Assembly (NCBI GenBank): GCA_028816945.1
Contig: JAPPQG010000130.1
Location: 1 to 5,005 of the forward strand
From: Alphaproteobacteria bacterium
GTDB lineage: Bacteria > Pseudomonadota > Alphaproteobacteria > RS24
Length of the DNA stretch: 5,005 nt
Reading direction: 5' to 3'
Shown: one piece after another, positions 4,804-5,005 of the stretch
Layout: each line of letters begins with the position of its first letter
Position numbering within the stretch: position 1 is the first letter of the stretch
Notes under the pieces: model-generated
Databases searched by the model: none
Told to the model about the DNA's origin: nothing
Seen by the model: the letters and a program-made list of their open reading frames with translations, nothing else
Translations under genes and position numbers: made by a program

Positions 4804-4833
4804 AAAGCCCCTCAAGAAATTGAGGGGCTTTTT
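4804..4833 (+). terminator. Intrinsic terminator of the basic repeat gene
   Basis: A 12-bp perfect stem (AAAGCCCCTCAA with TTGAGGGGCTTT) closes a GAAA loop of the stable GNRA type. The T-run is TTTTT at 4829-4833. It lies 22 nt after the stop codon. The stem base is A/T-rich on both sides, so it could also work weakly on the other strand (AAA tract at 4804-4806). Confidence 0.93.
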
Positions 4834-5005
4834 GTGTCACTATCTATTCACTTATATATTTGGCACTTTGCAGAATTAAATGGCGCAAATCAAAGCGCAA
4901 TCGTTAAGCAGGGCTTAATGGGCTTACTTGCGCATGGAGGCAATATAATATAATATTTGTGTCGGAGTAAGGGTCTTTGCGACCAATGTTGTGTTTAATC
5001 TGCGG
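4834..5005. other. Right-edge region with no gene visible
   Basis: No open frame of useful length lies here. The sequence shows a perfect dyad TTAAGC-AGG-GCTTAA (4904-4918), two GCGCAA copies (4883-4888, 4895-4900) facing TTGCGC (4928-4933), and two overlapping TATAAT hexamers (4944-4954). A purine-rich GGAGTAAGGG (4964-4973) precedes TTG at 4977 and in-frame ATG at 4986, which stay open to the window edge. These are consistent with the promoter and start of a gene continuing beyond the window, but the visible part is too short to call. Confidence 0.35.
4944..4954 (+). promoter_or_regulatory. Overlapping double -10 hexamer, possible promoter
   Basis: TATAAT occurs at 4944-4949 and again at 4949-4954, sharing one T. 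The best upstream partner is only TTGCGC (4928-4933), 15 nt before the second copy, so the -35 match is poor. AT-rich sequence alone could produce this. Confidence 0.3.

Noticed and set aside
4124..4840. Long open frame on the minus strand (238 codons) with Val/Leu/Arg-rich repeats across the basic repeat gene
   Set aside because: It is the mirror of the 33-nt repeats, which keep the opposite strand free of stops. It starts inside the terminator stem, has no ribosome site and resembles nothing, whereas the plus-strand frame has a good ribosome site, a terminator and silent third-position changes.

Overview
The window is a bacterial chromosomal segment, most likely from an alphaproteobacterium. 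It is moderately AT-rich. The order TPR membrane protein, BamB-like lipoprotein, Der GTPase matches the conserved yfgM-bamB-der neighbourhood of Proteobacteria. Three clues favour Alphaproteobacteria: the fragment at the left edge reads like the C-terminus of PanB, the first GTPase domain of Der has NKYE in place of NKxD (a Glu there recalls the NKAE of alphaproteobacterial Der proteins, from memory), and the N-terminus of the TPR protein has the style seen in that class. No mobile element, CRISPR array, tRNA or rRNA was found.

Layout, all genes on the + strand. (1) Bases 2-79: probable 3' end of panB. (2) 111-812: a single-pass inner-membrane protein with a periplasmic TPR-like domain, related to YfgM, with a TTG start. 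(3) 874-2265: a BamB-like outer-membrane assembly lipoprotein with a lipobox and seven visible PQQ-type propeller repeats. (4) 2507-4003: the ribosome-assembly GTPase Der/EngA, with a 31-residue Asn/Lys-rich insertion in its second G domain. (5) 4173-4781: a 202-residue, 54% Lys/Arg protein made almost wholly of an 11-residue repeat, resembling histone H1/HC2-like nucleoid proteins, followed by a strong intrinsic terminator. (6) 4834-5005: no gene seen, only possible promoter and hairpin signals.

Genes 2 and 3 probably act in envelope biogenesis: a chaperone-like partner at the Sec translocon and a BAM-complex lipoprotein. Der acts in 50S maturation and is linked to them by conserved order rather than by pathway. 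The spacing suggests that panB, the TPR gene and bamB are co-transcribed. The longer spacer before der contains its own extended -10 signal. The basic repeat protein appears to be an independent single-gene unit.

The most unusual feature is the wealth of short tandem duplications with different periods (10, 12, 15, 17/18, 18, 19, about 24, and 33/66 nt). They fill both spacers inside the bamB-der cluster, the N-terminal extension of the lipoprotein, the Der interdomain linker and the whole basic-protein gene. This points to repeated local slippage or duplication that is tolerated, and in places used, by the genome. I did not find a clearly new multi-gene system. The best candidates for novelty are the basic repeat protein and the Der insertion.
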